DNA of 64,000 nt. It comes from Corbicula japonica. Its lineage: Eukaryota; Mollusca; Bivalvia; Venerida; Cyrenidae. Positions 37,001 through 49,700 of this stretch are shown one piece after another. The notes beneath the pieces are model-generated. The model saw nothing but the letters and a program-made list of their open reading frames with translations. It had not been told where the DNA came from and ran no database searches. Location: assembly GCA_038501625.1 (NCBI GenBank), contig JAZAYU010000182.1, forward strand, positions 1-64,000, in the 5' to 3' direction. The position numbers were made by a program, and so were the translations under genes. Position 1 is the stretch's first letter, and every line of letters starts with the position of its first letter.

Positions 37001-40000
37001 CCGTCTCAAGAGGCGAGAACTTCCTGGTGACATATGCTGATAAACAGGATTAAACTGAAATGCATCTCCTGGAGGTAAGAGGAGATTTGGTGACTGGCGT
37101 GGCAACATAGGACTGTACAATGACGACAAGGAACGTACTCGAAGATCAGAAGATAATCCCGGCTCGTTGATTTCCCCGTCAGTGAGCTGGTAGACTAGAG
37201 ACTGCATCTGACGCTGCATATTCTGCATCTCCATCTGCTGCATGGCGATCTGCTGGTAGCACTGGTTCAGACTCATCATCAGCTGTTGCTGCTGTAGCTG
37301 CTGCTGTAGTTCTAGCTGACTGTGACCACCGAAGCCTGAAATGTCAAATTCTTCGATATAGCATTGCGACAATTATAATCATCACAATTAAAGAAATATA
37401 ACTGATATTTAACCCTTTACTCTATATATGGGTTTTATCATATATGCGGCCAGTGTAGATTCACATAAGCTGGCATATCTGTGCTTTCTGATCTGGATCT
37501 ACACTTGGTAAGAAATAACCAAATAAATGTTAAAGTGAACAGTGTAGATCACTATCAGATGGTATCTGGATCTACACTGTTCATCCATGGGATAACACTC
37601 ATATACCATGGAGTAGGGGGTAAACAATATACAGTTATTTCATATGTGATTTGGGAACAGTCGAAAGGTTGGCCCGAGGTGGAGGGGATAGTGTTTTGAA
37701 CTGTTGCCTGAGGCCGTAGGCCGAGGGCAACAGTTCAAAACACTATCCCCGACACCGAGGGACAACTGTTTGACTGTTCCCAAATCAAATATGAAATAAC
37801 TGTTTTATTACCTGATCAATTACTGTTTAAACAGTACTTACAGATGAAAAAAGGGAACAAGAAAATAATTTTGCAAATATGTTTTTCATTAAACTTTCTC
37901 AATGTAACAATCTTGTAACTATGTCACACTGCCAACATTTTTCATTTTTCTCTGACAGAATTTTAATTTGTTTAAATACTTCACCACATTTTATTTTTGG
38001 AGAAATAATCATTGGAGTCAATTTTTTTCTTTACTGTTCCACATAACGTCATGACGTCAGAGCACGCGAGGGAAACAGTTGAAACTATTGACTGGTCAAC
38101 AATTCACAAACATGGACTTTTTTTAGAATTTCAGAAAACAGTCAAAACTACCAAATTACATTTATATAAGGTATCAGGTAATAATATACATTATTACATG
38201 AACTGTAAATAGACTCAACGCGATTGGTCACACCCCCAAAATAACCGAGTCAATAAATCTAGATATTGACCCGCTTTATATATATATAAAACTATTTATA
38301 GTTCATGTAATAAAACAGTTATTTACTTATTAGCTGGGAAATACGCGGGCTTCACGCGCACTTTAAACAATCCAACTGTTTTTCATACCCAAATGGAGAT
38401 CATCAAATATGGATTCAATCCTTATATTAACACACACATATACTCTCATTAATACAGAAATTAAGAGAAGAATTCGTGATACTACGGCATTTTTGTATAG
38501 CTGTTGAAACAGCCACGTTGACGACAAAGTGAATGACGGCACGCTTTTTCGCAGCAACTCGTGGCAAAATGTGTGTGCTCGGCGACGTCACACGTCAAAA
38601 CATTGTGCAACGTATACAATAAGTAATGAACGGCTCAACTGTAGCCATGCCTTTTAAAGTAATATGTCACACTGTTTACCATCAGAAATTATGATTTGTT
38701 AGATAAATACGACTCCATCATAGAAGACGAAGTTGGAGTGTATATATAAACAGATGAGCACATCGTAATTATTTCACAGTTTTGTACCTTTTCTGCCTGT
38801 TTCCTGATTTTAATAATACTATTAAGAAATATTACATCATACTGAGCAAAATGTACATATTACAGAAATGAACATATACCTGATGCAGACTGTCTACCCA
38901 GTAAGCCTACAGCTTGATTTTCCCCTAGTAGAGACTGACACAGCATGGCCGTCTCCTCCAGTTTTCTCTGTAGCTCTTCCATGGCTGTGTTGCCGGTACC
39001 CTGATCTTCATCCTCATTCACAATGTCCTCAGCTGATCTGTAGTTCTGTAGTGAACAACATTTACCATCATGACACGACTAATCAAATCCAGGTACCATT
39101 TAACAGCTGTTCAAGTATAAACATGTGCTGTGCTGTTGATAATTTACCTCAAAATATAACTTAGCTTTCAAACTTACTTTAATTTGCTTTTTCTATGTCA
39201 TTTGCAACATCTCATTGAAAATCGTTCTTTGATCTATTTTAAGGCTTTCTTCTTGCCACCATTGTCCTAAATGTTAACTAAGCATTCCAATCTGAGGTTA
39301 AAAGGACTGATGACCTGAAATCCAAATCGAATGTTCAGGCCTTTCTATGTATTCAGTGGTTGGTAGAATGAAAAAGATTTTACAGCAAATACATTGATTT
39401 TGATCAAGTGGCAAAAAAACTAATAACAAATACAGTAATATCCCTCATAAAGACGGCTCTAAAATTAAGACTACCCCAATAATAAGACCAGTATTTCAAT
39501 GTCCCTTTTAACAGTGAAGACCGCCTCACAATTAAGACAACTGTTGTCAAATCTCAGAAGTGATCTTAGTAACAGGGTTCCACTGTATATGCATTTTTTT
39601 CAGACAGCAGGTTAGCATTTATGCAATGCTAAATGCAGATTATTTACCTCTTGCCTTGACTTTCTACCCTTCCTTGACCACTTGTTGAAGTCTGTTGGTC
39701 CAGTCCACGCTTCTTTGGGCCGGGTGCCAGACGCTTTACCCGGTCTAGGGAAGCTTCTTTTCCCTTTACGTGGACTGGGCTCTGTGTTTGCTGGCTTGGC
39801 CAGGGCCCGAGCCTTCCGCCGCTGTCGGACATCCTCCTCTATAGTGTAGGTCTCGTTATCCGACTGGTTCTCCTCTTCCTCCTCCTCCACCTGCAGGATA
39901 CCATCTATAGGATAGCCTGGAACCAGACAATGGCAATATGTGATTGCATGACATATCATTAGAAAATTCAGTACAAATCAAATGACTTTAAGAATACAAG

Positions 40001-43000
40001 CTATAGTGTAGCCTTAAATCACAGTGTGAGAATCTGTATACCTCCTCATAAATTTAGTTTTCCGATTCAAAAATCCTGCAAAGATATATACTTGACATTT
40101 GCAGCATACCATCTACACCATCTGACAGAACAAAATTCTATGACAATAGTTTTAGGGCACTGAACAATTTTGGATATCAACAATTAACTGCAGGCAAGAA
40201 CACTAATATAATTTCACAGGTAGTTTCAAGATCTTATATATATCAACCCTTTAACTCCATATATACACCTTTTATCATGTGAGAAACCAGTGTAGACCTA
40301 GATCAGCCAGTACATTTAAGGAATGATTCTTATTTTGGTGCGGTTCATGCAGATTCGACGTGCACGCGAGAGCTGGCAAATCCATAAAGCGCGCTAGCGC
40401 TTTATGGTAAATTTGCCAGCTCTCGCGTGCACGTCCAATCTGCATGAACCACACCAAAATAAGAATCATTACTTATACAGTAGAATCCACTTAATTGAAT
40501 AGCGCTTATTTGAATAATCCGCTTATTATAGTAGAATATTAAAACACAAAACCATTTCTATCTATTTCAATGATAAAAAGTATCTTTATTTGAATAGGTC
40601 ATCGCATGAACTCCGTTTATTATGATAGCACTTTCCCACCTTAAAACGCCTAACAACGCTAATCCTACTTGAAATTCACAAGTTTCTGCCCCAAGGCAAT
40701 GTTCAATATCCGGTAAACTCCATAAATTTATTGTCATTGTTTATCACCTACTTTAAATAACGACTTCCGTTCACTGGCACGCGTGTTTACCGTGTACATT
40801 TATAGCAATGACGTCACATAATGGGGTTTCCCCGCATCGAGAATTTTCCTTTTTTTGTCGTTCATAAGCTAATTACGTTTTATGTAAGACGGGAAATTTT
40901 CGAATAAAAATTATTTTATTCGAAAAAAGAAAGAAACATAAAACAGAAAAATAGTTGTTCTGTTCGAGACATGTATGAAAATAACAAATAAACTCATCAA
41001 AACTTGCTCGATAAATTAGAAAGTTAGTTAGATTTGGCAAACAAATCTTGATGAAGTGCAAACTGTTTACACAAAAACAAACTGTTGAGAACTTTGAGAA
41101 CTGACATGAGCTGCTCTATGGTGATTATGTGCTGTTGTAAATTGTTTTATTTTTAAATGTCGGTATAGGAAAAATAAATTAAGCAAATGATCGTTGTTTA
41201 TTATCATTTATTTCCAATATCTTTTTTATTTTGGGTTTCTCCACATGTAGTTAATAAGGTTACGCTGCAGGTACGGCGTAAGCGAATTTCACAAGCGCGT
41301 ATTTCTCATGACGCACCGACGAAAAATGGCGGAGATACTAACGAAATCAAAAACTGGCCAGAATTTGTAAGCTCCGTATATTATGATACTCCGCTTAATT
41401 GAATCAAGGGTCTTGACAAATAGGCTATTCAAATAAGCGGATTCTACTGTATTTACATTTTATTCATTTTTTTATTTAAATAAACTTAAGTCGAACGCTT
41501 TCAAAAATTAGTATTAAGTGAAAAGGGGGAGTAATACGTGGGAGTTTTCAATAGTAACAGCCATGACGTTACTGACGTCATTACGGGTCATGCGGTTCAT
41601 GCAAAATGAACCGAATTTTTTCAAATGAAGAAATCAATAGGAATGTAAATATACTTTTTTGTCTAATCTTTATCTACACTTTTTGCTTCTTGATTAGAAA
41701 TAACCTACTGAATCTAAAAGAAAACAGTTTTGAACAGCAAGGATGAGCCATCTGATCTGGATCTAAACTGTTTGCCCACATGATAAAAGATGTATCTATA
41801 GAGTTAAGGGTTAAGAGATTCATCATCAGCGAACCTACCATCATCTTCTTCCTCATCATCGTCATTGTCCTGGGCTGCTCCGTCCTCCGTGATACTCTCC
41901 AGGTTATCTACTGTAGACCCTCCCCATGTTGCCATTGTCTGGTCTACACTCGCACCTATCCTGTAATTTACATATCATGATCAATACTGTATTCTTCTGT
42001 TGTAAAAATACAAGCTAAATTTGGTTTCCATATGGTAAAACCATACCTGTCTGATATATAAGGAGTAAACGGTTAACCCTTTACTGGTAGGGATCTGCAC
42101 TTTTCGCTGTTTGATTTAATATTATGCAGGGTAAAGGGTTAAACATTTAGATTGATGTAATCAGCAAAGAATTCTAGGTTCCACTAATGAGCAGAAACTG
42201 TTCTCTATTTCTGTCTACTATAGGAAAGCTGTACAAACATTTCAATCATAATATTATGAGTTTATCAATTTAACCCTTTCTGTATAGATACGCATTTTTA
42301 CGCATGTGCGACCAGTGTAGATCCAGATCAGCCGGCACATCCGTGCCGTCTGATCAGGATCTGCACTGGTCGCATTTTGGTCAGAAATAGCCTAATGAAT
42401 CAAGAAGCGAACAGTTTAGATCCTGATCAGACGGCACGGATGTGCCGGCTGATCTGGATCTAAACTGTTCACCCTAGCAATAAAGGTGTGTCTGTACAGG
42501 AATGAGTTAAAGCCACCATCCCCAGAAATGTCATAAGAGTCATTTTGAGGAAAATACTCTTTAACAACTTACCCGAACATTTCTGTGCTGTATGACACTG
42601 TATCACTTTGATTATCCTGGTTCTTATAATACTGTTTCTTGTTACGATCTTTCTTCATGATTGACTCTAGCTGTTTCTTTTTGTCTCGGAGCTCCTCACG
42701 CAACATGCGCTGATTTCTCATCTTATAGTACACTTCATCGTTGGAAGAAACTATGATGAATTATAACAGAATTTTTAAAAAAATATTAAAAAAACTTCAC
42801 GTTTCAACATAAAACAAAGCTGCAAATTTGACAAAACCAGGTTTTCCAGTAACTGAAAAATGACTACAGTAAAACCCCTCATTAAGACGACCCCGAAATT
42901 AAGATCACCTCGATTATAAGACCACTATTCTGATGTCCCATTTTACAGTTTTGCACTATTTGTACCCCTATTTAAAGACCACCCCAATATTAAGACCACT

Positions 43001-43742
43001 TTTTCCCAGTCCCAATCAAGGTCTTAATAGCAGGTTTCACTGTATATGAAACTTGTACTGATAACTGTTATTGTGATATCAGAAAACTATGTTATGTTTG
43101 AAAGCTCTACCAAACAGTGCAGATCGTGATCAGACTTGCAAATGTGCTGGCTGATCTGGATCTACATTTTATGCCAACGCCATAACACCCTATTTATGGA
43201 TGAAAAGGTTAGATCACCTTGATAATAACACCAACCCATTATAAAGACCATTTTTTGAGTCCCAAAGGCTGTCTTAACAACAAGGTTTCACTGTAGTAGA
43301 AACTTAAAATACACGTGTGACTAGTGTAGATCCAGGTCAGCTGGAACATCCCTGCCTTTGAACAGGATCTGCACTGGTCACATTTTGGTCAGAAATAACC
43401 TAAAGAATCAAAAAGCGAACAGTTAAGATCCTGATCAGATGGCACGGATGTGCCAGCTGATGTTGATCTAAACTGTTCGCCCATGCAATAAAGGCGTATC
43501 TATGGCGAAAAGGGTTAAAACTTTAAGCAATGTTTATTTATTATCTGTCTTTGGGATTTGCTATGTTTATTTATTATCTGTCTTTGGGATTTGCTGAGTA
43601 TAAATATATAAATCTACTAACATGTGACACTGGGGCCTCCAGACTGGTGCTGGGATCCATCCTGTGGCTGTGTGTCTGGCCGAGCCTCTACCGGTGACTT
43701 GGACCTCTTGTCTCTGTTATCTGGTCTAGAAGGCTGACTAAC

Positions 43743-43773
<31 letters not shown>

Positions 43774-46700
43774 CTACCTGCCTCTGCCTACAATTAAAAT
43801 ACTACAATTGTTAATTAACAATGTTTCACATTAGATATTGTTTCAGGTATAAAAACAACTGCACTTTACAGATACTGTGTATTTTACATATGTAATCACT
43901 TGTAAATTAATTTTACCTACAAACAATTAAATGGAACAAAAAAGTTAAAACTAGAATTTGGTGTTCTATTGAACATGCATGTCTCCTGCTTTCAAAAGAT
44001 TGAAATGAGGGCCCATGTTTTATACTATATGATAATAAGTTGTAATATAAGTTGCACTGCAATACTGAATTGCAACTCATGTGTAGTTTTAGTAAAAAAA
44101 TACAAAAAAACATTCCATCAAATGCTCAGATTCAAGAACAGCTTTTTAGTGCAGATAATATGGCCAAGCTTTTGTACTTTATAAGTTACTAGCAGCAAGT
44201 ACCTGTGTGAATTTGTCATGTAATGACTGAAGTTGTGTCTGTATGCTTAGAAGTCGAGTTTTCTCGTTCTTTAATTCATGTAGTTCATTCATCTGCTCTT
44301 CCATTCTTCTCTGGTAGTAACTGTCTCTGTAACACAACAATTAATTTTCCAACTCAAATAGAATGTGAAAAACACTTAAGGTGATATCATTTGTCACAAT
44401 ATTCTGTTAAAGTGGGGGGGAGTGTGGTGACCTATTTTCATAAAATTCATGTTATTTAATAATTATAAATCTTCTTATTACTTCAGATATCAATTATAGG
44501 GCATATACATGTTACAGGTCAATCAGGAATTATAAAAAAATTAGAAATATGAAACAATTTTTCTCACTGAGTGTAGCCTTATTGCCGGGAGTCCAAACTT
44601 CCAAATTATCCACCATAGTATTAAACTACAGTCACAGGAAGGTTGTCTATATCAAGGTTAACAATGTCTTAGAATTTAGTTCAATAAACTTTACTAGAAC
44701 AATAGTTATAAACAATGGAAACATGAATGTCAAATTTTCCTTTTGTAGTCACTGGGAGAAACATGTTTTGCTATTGTTCTAGTACAGTTTATTGAACTAA
44801 ACTCTAAGACATTGTTAACCTAGATATAGACAACCTTCCTGTGACTTTAGTTTAATACTATAGTGGATAATTTGGAAGTTTGGACTCCCGGCAATAACGC
44901 TACACTCAGTGAGAAAAATTGTTTCATATTTCTAATTTTTTTAAAATTCCTGATTGACCTGTAACATGTATATGCCCTATAATTGATATCTGAAGTAATA
45001 AGAAGATTTATAATTATTAAATAACATGAATTTTATGAAAATAGGTCACCACACTCCCCCCCACTTTAACAGAATATTGTGACAAATGATATCACCTTAA
45101 ATTCATGTTATTTTGAATTTCAGACTTTTGCACTTAAGCAATAGATGAAAAGGGAACTTTGAAACCCATCGAACCAGACAAATATAAAATACTGCAGGCT
45201 CGGTTTGATTGAGCCTGTTCATGGACAGTAATGGAAATGCATATTACTGACAACAACGACTAGCCCCGAAGCAAGGAATCCAAATTTTAACCTATCAGCG
45301 AATTTTTCCATTCATTTCTTTATGAAATAATAACCACCAGTAACATATCGCAGAATGACATGATAAAGAATATTTTCATGCGGGCATAATTTGCTAACAT
45401 GTATAATTCTCAAAAGAATAGATATTCAATGGTTTGATTTTGCACACTTTCCCAAGCATGAGATAGGCGAAAATTAAACCACCCTCAAAAATTATGATAT
45501 TAAGCTAGTAAATACCTTTCAGCCTGTGTTGGCACTTCTCCCTCGCTGGCATTATTCCTGTCATCAGTTTGTGTAAGCTGTGACTCTACATCCTCTATAC
45601 TGGCCGCAATATCAGCGAGGTTATCCGGCAGTTCATCTGCCATACCTGGAGCATGCTGGACAATGGCTACCAGGTTCTGTAGGTGCTTCAACTTCTCTTT
45701 TGCTGCCTTCAACTTTCTACAGTACAACAACAAAGCCTCAGATCCTAACCAACATTACTTTCCGGTTTTCTTTTCTTTTCATTCTACTCAACGAAGCTCA
45801 ATCAGCTTATACTTTAATTGACTTTCAAACAAGACAATGAGTATTGCTAGCCTACAGGTGTTAAACCTTGTGCAAAAACACAGCTTTAATACTTTTTGAG
45901 TTACCAGTTAAAGTGTTGTATTTACTCTATGTTCTTTGCCAATGTAATCTATTCGTCCAACACCAGATATAAAATGGCATGCATACAGTTACCTTCTCAT
46001 TGCCATCTAACCAAATACCAAGTTTCAAAAACCTACCTTATACTTTTTAAGATATTGCCAGATCAAGATTTTTAAGGAAGACCAACATAACATGAAATAA
46101 AATCTCCTTATTGCTATTTACATCCATCCAAACCAATATTTATGAACAAAGCATTAATACTTTTTGATTTATGCCAAGATCAAAGTGTGGTATTTTCACT
46201 AATTTTGTTGCTATAGCAACTGCAATTGTTTGACGGACAAAAAAGGAGAACACAATGTAATACTAATGCAGAAAGAATCCCATCTGTAGCCTGACATTCC
46301 AAGAGAAGTATTTTAAACCCTTACTTGACTTTCTCCTGGATCTCAGGGTCGTCTCCCCATGGCCCAAGACTTGAAAGCTGGGACTCAGTCTCCTCATCTG
46401 ACGATGACGAGGAAGAACTGTTGTTCTCGTCGGAGTCCTGGAGAGCAGACTGCTGCTGTACAGGAATGTTTACAGCTTGTTTGAGAACCGTCTTACCAGC
46501 TTTACCCTGCTTTTGCCGAGTGTCTCTCTCTGGCCTGAAATATTAAAGCTTACATGTTACGGGGTTTATGCAATAAAATTCCTTTGTCTCCAAAAGTATT
46601 ACAGCTTTTGATAGCGTAATAGAGTCTATGCAACAAATAAAATTACTTTGTCTGAAGATTTATCACTCTTTCCATCGTTTGGGGACAATAATTAAACCAC

Positions 46701-49700
46701 AACCTGTTGAATCTGTCATTCTTAAAATCTAGTTCAGTCTATTCAAAGTTCATAGAAAGATGAAATATGCATATCAGGAATCGCCACATTCAGAAAAAAC
46801 AGCCCCCCCCCCCCCCACACAGTTAAGAAGAAGAGAGAGGGAGAGAGCATGGTTAATTAAATGATCAGTTTAAAAAAAGACACCGCTAACAATAAACAAA
46901 AATGAGAACCCGATCATAGAAGAGGGCTTTACCACAGTTTAGCTTGAATACCAAACACCACAGATCCATATTCGACAGATCTGGGTCTACACTAGTGACA
47001 AATATGACAATGGTTTTGAATGAATTGATTAAAACCCTAAGAGCACATATTCTTTATTCAGAATCAAATTTTGATTTCTTTTATCTTTTACATAATTCAA
47101 TTCTAAACATAAGATGGGTGTTCAGTTAAACACACATGTCACCTTTGGATACTTTTTCCAAATATGTGACCATGACCAACAGATTTCGACTTCATTACAA
47201 ATCTGTTGTCATAAGCCATAGAACTTTACAGTTTGATGAAGAACAATAACCAAAAGACAATGTTAAAGCCAAAATGAAGTTTTTATGACTGACAGACATA
47301 AAAAGCAATCCCTGTGTATCACCTTTTTTTTCAAATGGGGAAACAAATGGACAAAGGTTAATACAACTAGCTACCCACCCAGTATCCCTGGAGACTTCTG
47401 CCTCTGCACCATAGTCACTGTATGTCGGTAAAGATGATTGATCCTCTCTCAATCTACTGGCTCCTGGACCGTCTGTACTCTCGTACATCTGGACCAGGGA
47501 TTTCAGCTGACTGAGTCGATCTTTTACCTCATTCAACTTTCTGTAATAAACACATCATCAATGTAAATAAATCTGTTTGTGAAAAATTGATTTAGAAATG
47601 TTGACGGGAATTTAATAATCATATTGACTAATTTTTTTATTTTATTGGCAGTTGCAATAAGATATTGGAGACAAGCAGTAGAATTCAAAATGTAATATTT
47701 TATGAGGCCAGTGCCCAAGGTTATAAAACTGAGCATGGAAACCAGTCTCAAATCTCAAGCATCTGATTGGCTGAAATGGCGACCAGTCGCCATTTCAGCC
47801 AATCAGATGCTTGAGATTTGAGACTGGTTTCCAATCTCAGCTTTATAACCTTCAGCCCGGGTCAATGCTCATACAAATGATTTGGTTACTTTGTTTTAAG
47901 TAGTTTGGCTTTTAGAATTGTGTGCCTATGATAGGCAAGCATTACACTGCCATGGCAGGAAATATATACATGTATATTGCCATGGTGGCAGAGCAATGGC
48001 GGCATATACAAATCCAAAATGGCACGCCATATACATAGCACATTACACAATGCCAAAGCCATAGCATTTACACTGGCAATGTAAAGGTTTGTTACTTAAA
48101 ATCATCTTTGATCTTTGATAACAGTATCTGAAAAGTTTTTTATTCACTCTTCACCAAATCATCACCTTCTAACACAACACCGATAAAAATAAATTTTAAT
48201 ATTTTTCTTAAGTGCATTACTTCTTCCAAATGCTAAAAAGTAATAACTCTAAGTAAATTTTCAATTTAATTCAAATTTTCGGGTGTTGTTTTTTTGTGTC
48301 CATGGGCAACAAACAATATTATCCTGCATTATGTTTAATTATAATAGAACACAAATATGCAAATGCTTGCTTACTCTCTCTTTTGCCTGGCATTTAACAT
48401 TTCAAGCACGCCATTGGCGAGGTTATCTGTGCCTTCAGTTGAAGCAGCCACAGGGTCTACCTCAGATGGTGGTGGGGTCGGAGCTTGTCTTACACTGCTT
48501 GCACCACTAGCCACAGGTACAGCTAAAATAGAGTTTAAAAACTAGAATGTGTCCTCGGACACTAATGCTGCAACAAAATTTGCAATAACAAAGGGCCATA
48601 ACTCTGGTAAAAATGGTCACAAGAAAAAATCCTTTTTTACGTTCATCTACACATCCTGCTTATCACCTTATAGTTTAGGAAGAGTTGATGCCACAAGATC
48701 TGGGGGACATACGGACAGAGAGACAGTCTTGGCTCTACATAGATCAAATCATAACAAAGAATTGTTGTCTACTGGCAAATCTGTCACATGACTTCTGACA
48801 TTTCAGACAAAAAATCAAAAGTTCAATTGAAACAAATGCAACTTTTCTCCAACAAAAATTTGAAGAAAATAAACAAGTCTGGTGATTAACATCCGAAGAT
48901 TAACCATTATGGCAAAAACCCTACATTATGGTTATTTTACCTTTTACTCCATATATACACCTTTTAATGCTTGTGCGACCAGTGTAGATCCAGATCAACC
49001 AGCACATCTGTGCCATCTGATCAGGATCTGATCGGATCTTGGTCAGAAATAACCTAATCTAAAGCATACAGTGCAGATCCTGATCAGGCGGCACAGATGC
49101 GCCAGATGATCTGGATTTTCACTGTTTTCCCATGGGATAACAGCAACATTCCATGAAAAAAAGGGTTAAATGTGTTAACAATCGGCCGGCTGATCTGGAT
49201 CTAAACTGGTCACACATGCGTAAAAATGCGTAGTTGTATGTATGGAGGAAAGGGTTAACTGATGAAAAGCATTTAAAGAATAATCAAATGCCAACCATTA
49301 TTGAGTAACAATGCCGGGTTATTCCTCAAGGACTGTAATTCTTGTAACATATCGTCCATCCTGTGCTTCTTGGCCTGCAGTTCTCGTAACTTGTTCTGTA
49401 GCTCGTCACGATTCATCTGTTCTGTTGGCATTGGCAACATCGGGTTTGAGAATTCCTCCTTATAGGTTAAATGTAAAAACATACCTTTGTATCCTATATA
49501 TTTGTGTACAAAGCGACAGTGATTTAATCCATGATATATCACTGCTATGTGTCAGTATTCCTTTTCTGAAGTCACTCACATTTTTGATGTCATGAACTAC
49601 TTTACAAAAATACTCAGCAAATTAGTACCATTATTTTCAAAGCTCTTAAATCTTATTTGTGTTAGAACTGAAGTAATGAATATCTGCATATCTATGCATC

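Noticed and set aside
44549..44782. 77-residue open frame
   Set aside because: Runs through one arm of the 725-bp palindrome and has no protein-like signature.
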